Origin: an uncultured Butyricicoccus sp.
GTDB taxonomy: Bacteria; Bacillota; Clostridia; Oscillospirales; Butyricicoccaceae
DNA length: 6,511 nt
Direction: 5' to 3'
Assembly: GCA_900555465.1 (NCBI GenBank)
Contig: USLE01000079.1
Span: forward strand, 1 to 6,511
The translations under genes and the position numbers were made by a program. Numbering within the stretch: position 1 is the stretch's first letter; each line of letters begins with the position of its first letter. This document shows, one piece after another, positions 5,332-6,511 of this stretch. The notes beneath the pieces were generated by a model that did not search any database, was not told where the DNA came from, and saw nothing but the letters and a program-made list of their open reading frames with translations.

Positions 5332-5715
5332 ATGGGCGGGAACGGCTGCGCGGCATCAGGTTTGCACTTTTTAAGCGAGGCGCCCGGCAAACGCTTTTCC
5401 AGATGCGGATAGGGCATGTGGTTTGTGAAGGATTTAACGTATTTTGTGCATTTATCCGGTTCGCAAGGACGAAAATGTACAATGTCCATGACAGAAGGAC
5501 AGATGTCCTGTGCATTTTGTGAAAAACGACCAAATCAAAAATGCAAAAAAACAGATAAAAAGTGCAAATTATTTAAAACACTTTTCTGGTAAAATAAACA
5601 GTGTAGTTTAGTGGGATTTGCTTCATGGTTCCCAGATGGGCAATCCTGCTTTGCGAAAGAAAGGGGACTCTGTTTTTTTTCAAACCAATGCAAATACTGG
5701 AGAAAGGGGTAGAAT
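5332..5715. other. Non-coding, increasingly AT-rich control region before the PTS operon
   Basis: No credible gene: open frames here lack ribosome sites and recognisable protein. From about 5430 the base composition turns sharply AT-rich compared with the neighbouring genes. It holds an inverted pair TTTGCACTTTTT (5361-5372) and AAAAAGTGCAAA (5557-5568), a direct repeat TGTGCATTT (5445-5453, 5509-5517), a palindrome AGGACA-GA-TGTCCT (5496-5509) and a probable promoter at 5587-5595. The stretch is probably the regulatory region of the PTS operon. Confidence 0.6.
5587..5595 (+). promoter_or_regulatory. Candidate extended -10 promoter of the PTS operon
   Basis: TGGTAAAAT is an extended -10 (TGN plus TAAAAT, five of six matches). 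The -35 position (5567-5572, AATTAT) is poor, as is tolerated by extended -10 promoters. RNA would start near 5602, leaving a leader of about 114 bases containing small hairpins CCCA-GA-TGGG (5631-5640) and CTTT-GCG-AAAG (5649-5659) and a T8 run (5673-5680). Confidence 0.35.
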
Positions 5716-6192
5716 ATGCCAGATATTAGACTTACGAGAATCGATAACCGTCTGATCCACGGTCAGGTCGCTACGCAGTGGTGCGGTGTCGTTGGTGCGA
5801 ACCTGCTGCTCGTTGCAAACGATGCAGTCTCGACCGACGAGTTCCGTCAGGGCCTGATGAACATGGCGGCGCCTGCTTATGCGCAGACCCGCTTCTTCTC
5901 GATCGAGAAGACCATCAACATCATCGGCAGAGCCTCGCCGAATCAGCACATTGCGATCATCTGCGAAACGCCGCAGGACGTCCTGAAGCTGGTTGAGGGC
6001 GGTGTACCGATCAAAAAGGTGAACATCGGCAACATGCACATGGCGGATGGGAAGCGCCAGGTTGCAACCTCTGTTGCAGTCAACGATGACGACGTAGCAT
6101 GCTTCAGAAAGCTGCAGGAGCTGGGTGTAGAGCTCGAGATCAAGCGAGTTCCGGACACGCCGGCGGAGAGCATCGAGAAATTGTTCAAGTAA
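5716..6192 (+). CDS. PTS system mannose/fructose/N-acetylgalactosamine family, IIB component
   Basis: Cytoplasmic phosphocarrier that takes phosphate from IIA and passes it to the sugar carried by the membrane IIC/IID pair. 158 residues, the usual size. The phosphorylated residue is His15, in the signature R-I-D-N-R-L-I-H-G-Q-V. The rest (VANDAVSTDEFRQG, 33-46; VNIGNMHMADGKRQVA, around 100-115) fits the family. ATG 5716 is preceded by AAAGGGG at 5703-5709 with a 6-base gap. The IIC gene starts 33 bases downstream, so this is an operon in B-C order. No IIA is fused or visible upstream. Sugar specificity cannot be read from sequence alone. More T-ending codons than in the genes to its left fit a strongly expressed gene. 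Confidence 0.93.
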   Translation: MPDIRLTRIDNRLIHGQVATQWCGVVGANLLLVANDAVSTDEFRQGLMNMAAPAYAQTRFFSIEKTINIIGRASPNQHIAIICETPQDVLKLVEGGVPIKKVNIGNMHMADGKRQVATSVAVNDDDVACFRKLQELGVELEIKRVPDTPAESIEKLFK

Positions 6193-6225
6193 AGCAACGT
6201 GAAAGCAAGTGGAAAGGAGTAAACA

Positions 6226-6511
6226 ATGGAAATTACCATTATCCAGGCGATATTGGTCTTCGTTGTTGCCTTTATCATGGGCATTGACCAGTTCAGCTTC
6301 CTGGAATCTCTTTACCAGCCGATCGTTACCTGCCCGATCATTGGCGCCATCCTCGGCAACTTTGAACTGGGCGTTATCGTCGGCGGTTCTTATCAGCTGA
6401 TCCAGATCGGCAGCATGCCGATCGGCGGCGCGCAGCCGCCTAACGCGATTCTCGGCAGCATCATGGCCACCGTATTCGCGGTTTCGCTTGGCATGGAGGC
6501 AACGCCGGAAG
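6226..6511 (+). CDS. PTS system mannose/fructose/N-acetylgalactosamine family, IIC component, cut off by the window edge
   Basis: Integral membrane permease subunit that carries the sugar together with IID. 95 codons are visible of about 250-270 expected. The N-terminus is a hydrophobic helix (ITIIQAILVFVVAFIMGID, 3-21), followed by a second hydrophobic stretch (IVTCPIIGAILGNFELGVIVGG, about 33-54) and the family segment Y-Q-L-I-Q-I-G-S-M-P-I-G-G-A-Q-P-P-N (56-73). ATG 6226 follows AAAGGAG (6213-6219) with a 6-base gap. It is co-transcribed with IIB; a IID gene is expected beyond the edge. The family call is firm, the sugar is not. Confidence 0.93.
   Translation, partial: MEITIIQAILVFVVAFIMGIDQFSFLESLYQPIVTCPIIGAILGNFELGVIVGGSYQLIQIGSMPIGGAQPPNAILGSIMATVFAVSLGMEATPE

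Noticed and set aside
5385..5402. CcpA cre box at the AAACGCTTTTCC segment
   Set aside because: It lacks the leading TG and the trailing CA, giving at least three mismatches, and it lies more than 300 bases from the PTS start.
5292..5522. 76-codon plus-strand frame between the tRNA and the PTS genes, and its minus-strand counterparts
   Set aside because: No good ribosome site, no recognisable protein, and it spans inverted repeats and AT-rich control DNA.
5600..5660. Sigma-54 (-24/-12) promoter for the mannose-type PTS operon, as in LevR-controlled systems
   Set aside because: No GG and GC pair with the required 10-base spacing and flanking TGG/TTGC is present.

Overview
The window looks like a high-GC, spore-forming member of the Clostridia (Firmicutes). 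This rests on a sporulation sigma-G gene fragment with a forespore-type promoter, strong AGGAGG-type ribosome binding sites, a TTG start and a mannose-family PTS. An Oscillospirales-like gut anaerobe would fit, but that is inference. The left edge carries a perfect fold-back palindrome, and the sigG gene stops abruptly inside a conserved motif. Both look like junctions, possibly from assembly, and should be checked before biology is built on them.

Layout, left to right. On the minus strand (1-1712) lie two tandem, translationally coupled M42 metallo-aminopeptidase genes; the second runs off the left edge. A divergent promoter region (about 1735-1905) separates them from a plus-strand GNAT acetyltransferase (1906-2397). 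A sigma-F/sigma-G type promoter (2466-2494) then drives sigG, which is intact only to residue 96 and ends in an unrelated 28-residue tail (2539-2913). An MtaD-like amidohydrolase/deaminase (2900-4186) and a trimeric-type purine nucleoside phosphorylase (4199-5017) follow as a tight pair. Next is a tRNA-Pro(CGG) with its own near-consensus promoter and a strong intrinsic terminator (5041-5227). A 488-base non-coding stretch (5228-5715) holds a GC-rich structured element, then an AT-rich region with repeats and a probable promoter. The window closes with a PTS operon of the mannose/fructose/N-acetylgalactosamine family: complete IIB (5716-6192) and the start of IIC (6226 to the edge).

How the genes work together. 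The M42 enzymes trim peptides to amino acids in the cytoplasm. The deaminase and phosphorylase form a plausible two-step purine salvage route: adenosine or 5'-methylthioadenosine is deaminated, and the 6-oxopurine nucleoside is split by phosphate. The PTS genes import and phosphorylate a hexose or amino sugar. No CRISPR array, insertion sequence or phage gene is visible. No clearly new multi-gene system is present; the most notable signals are the broken sigG under an intact forespore promoter and the structured DNA between the tRNA and the PTS operon.
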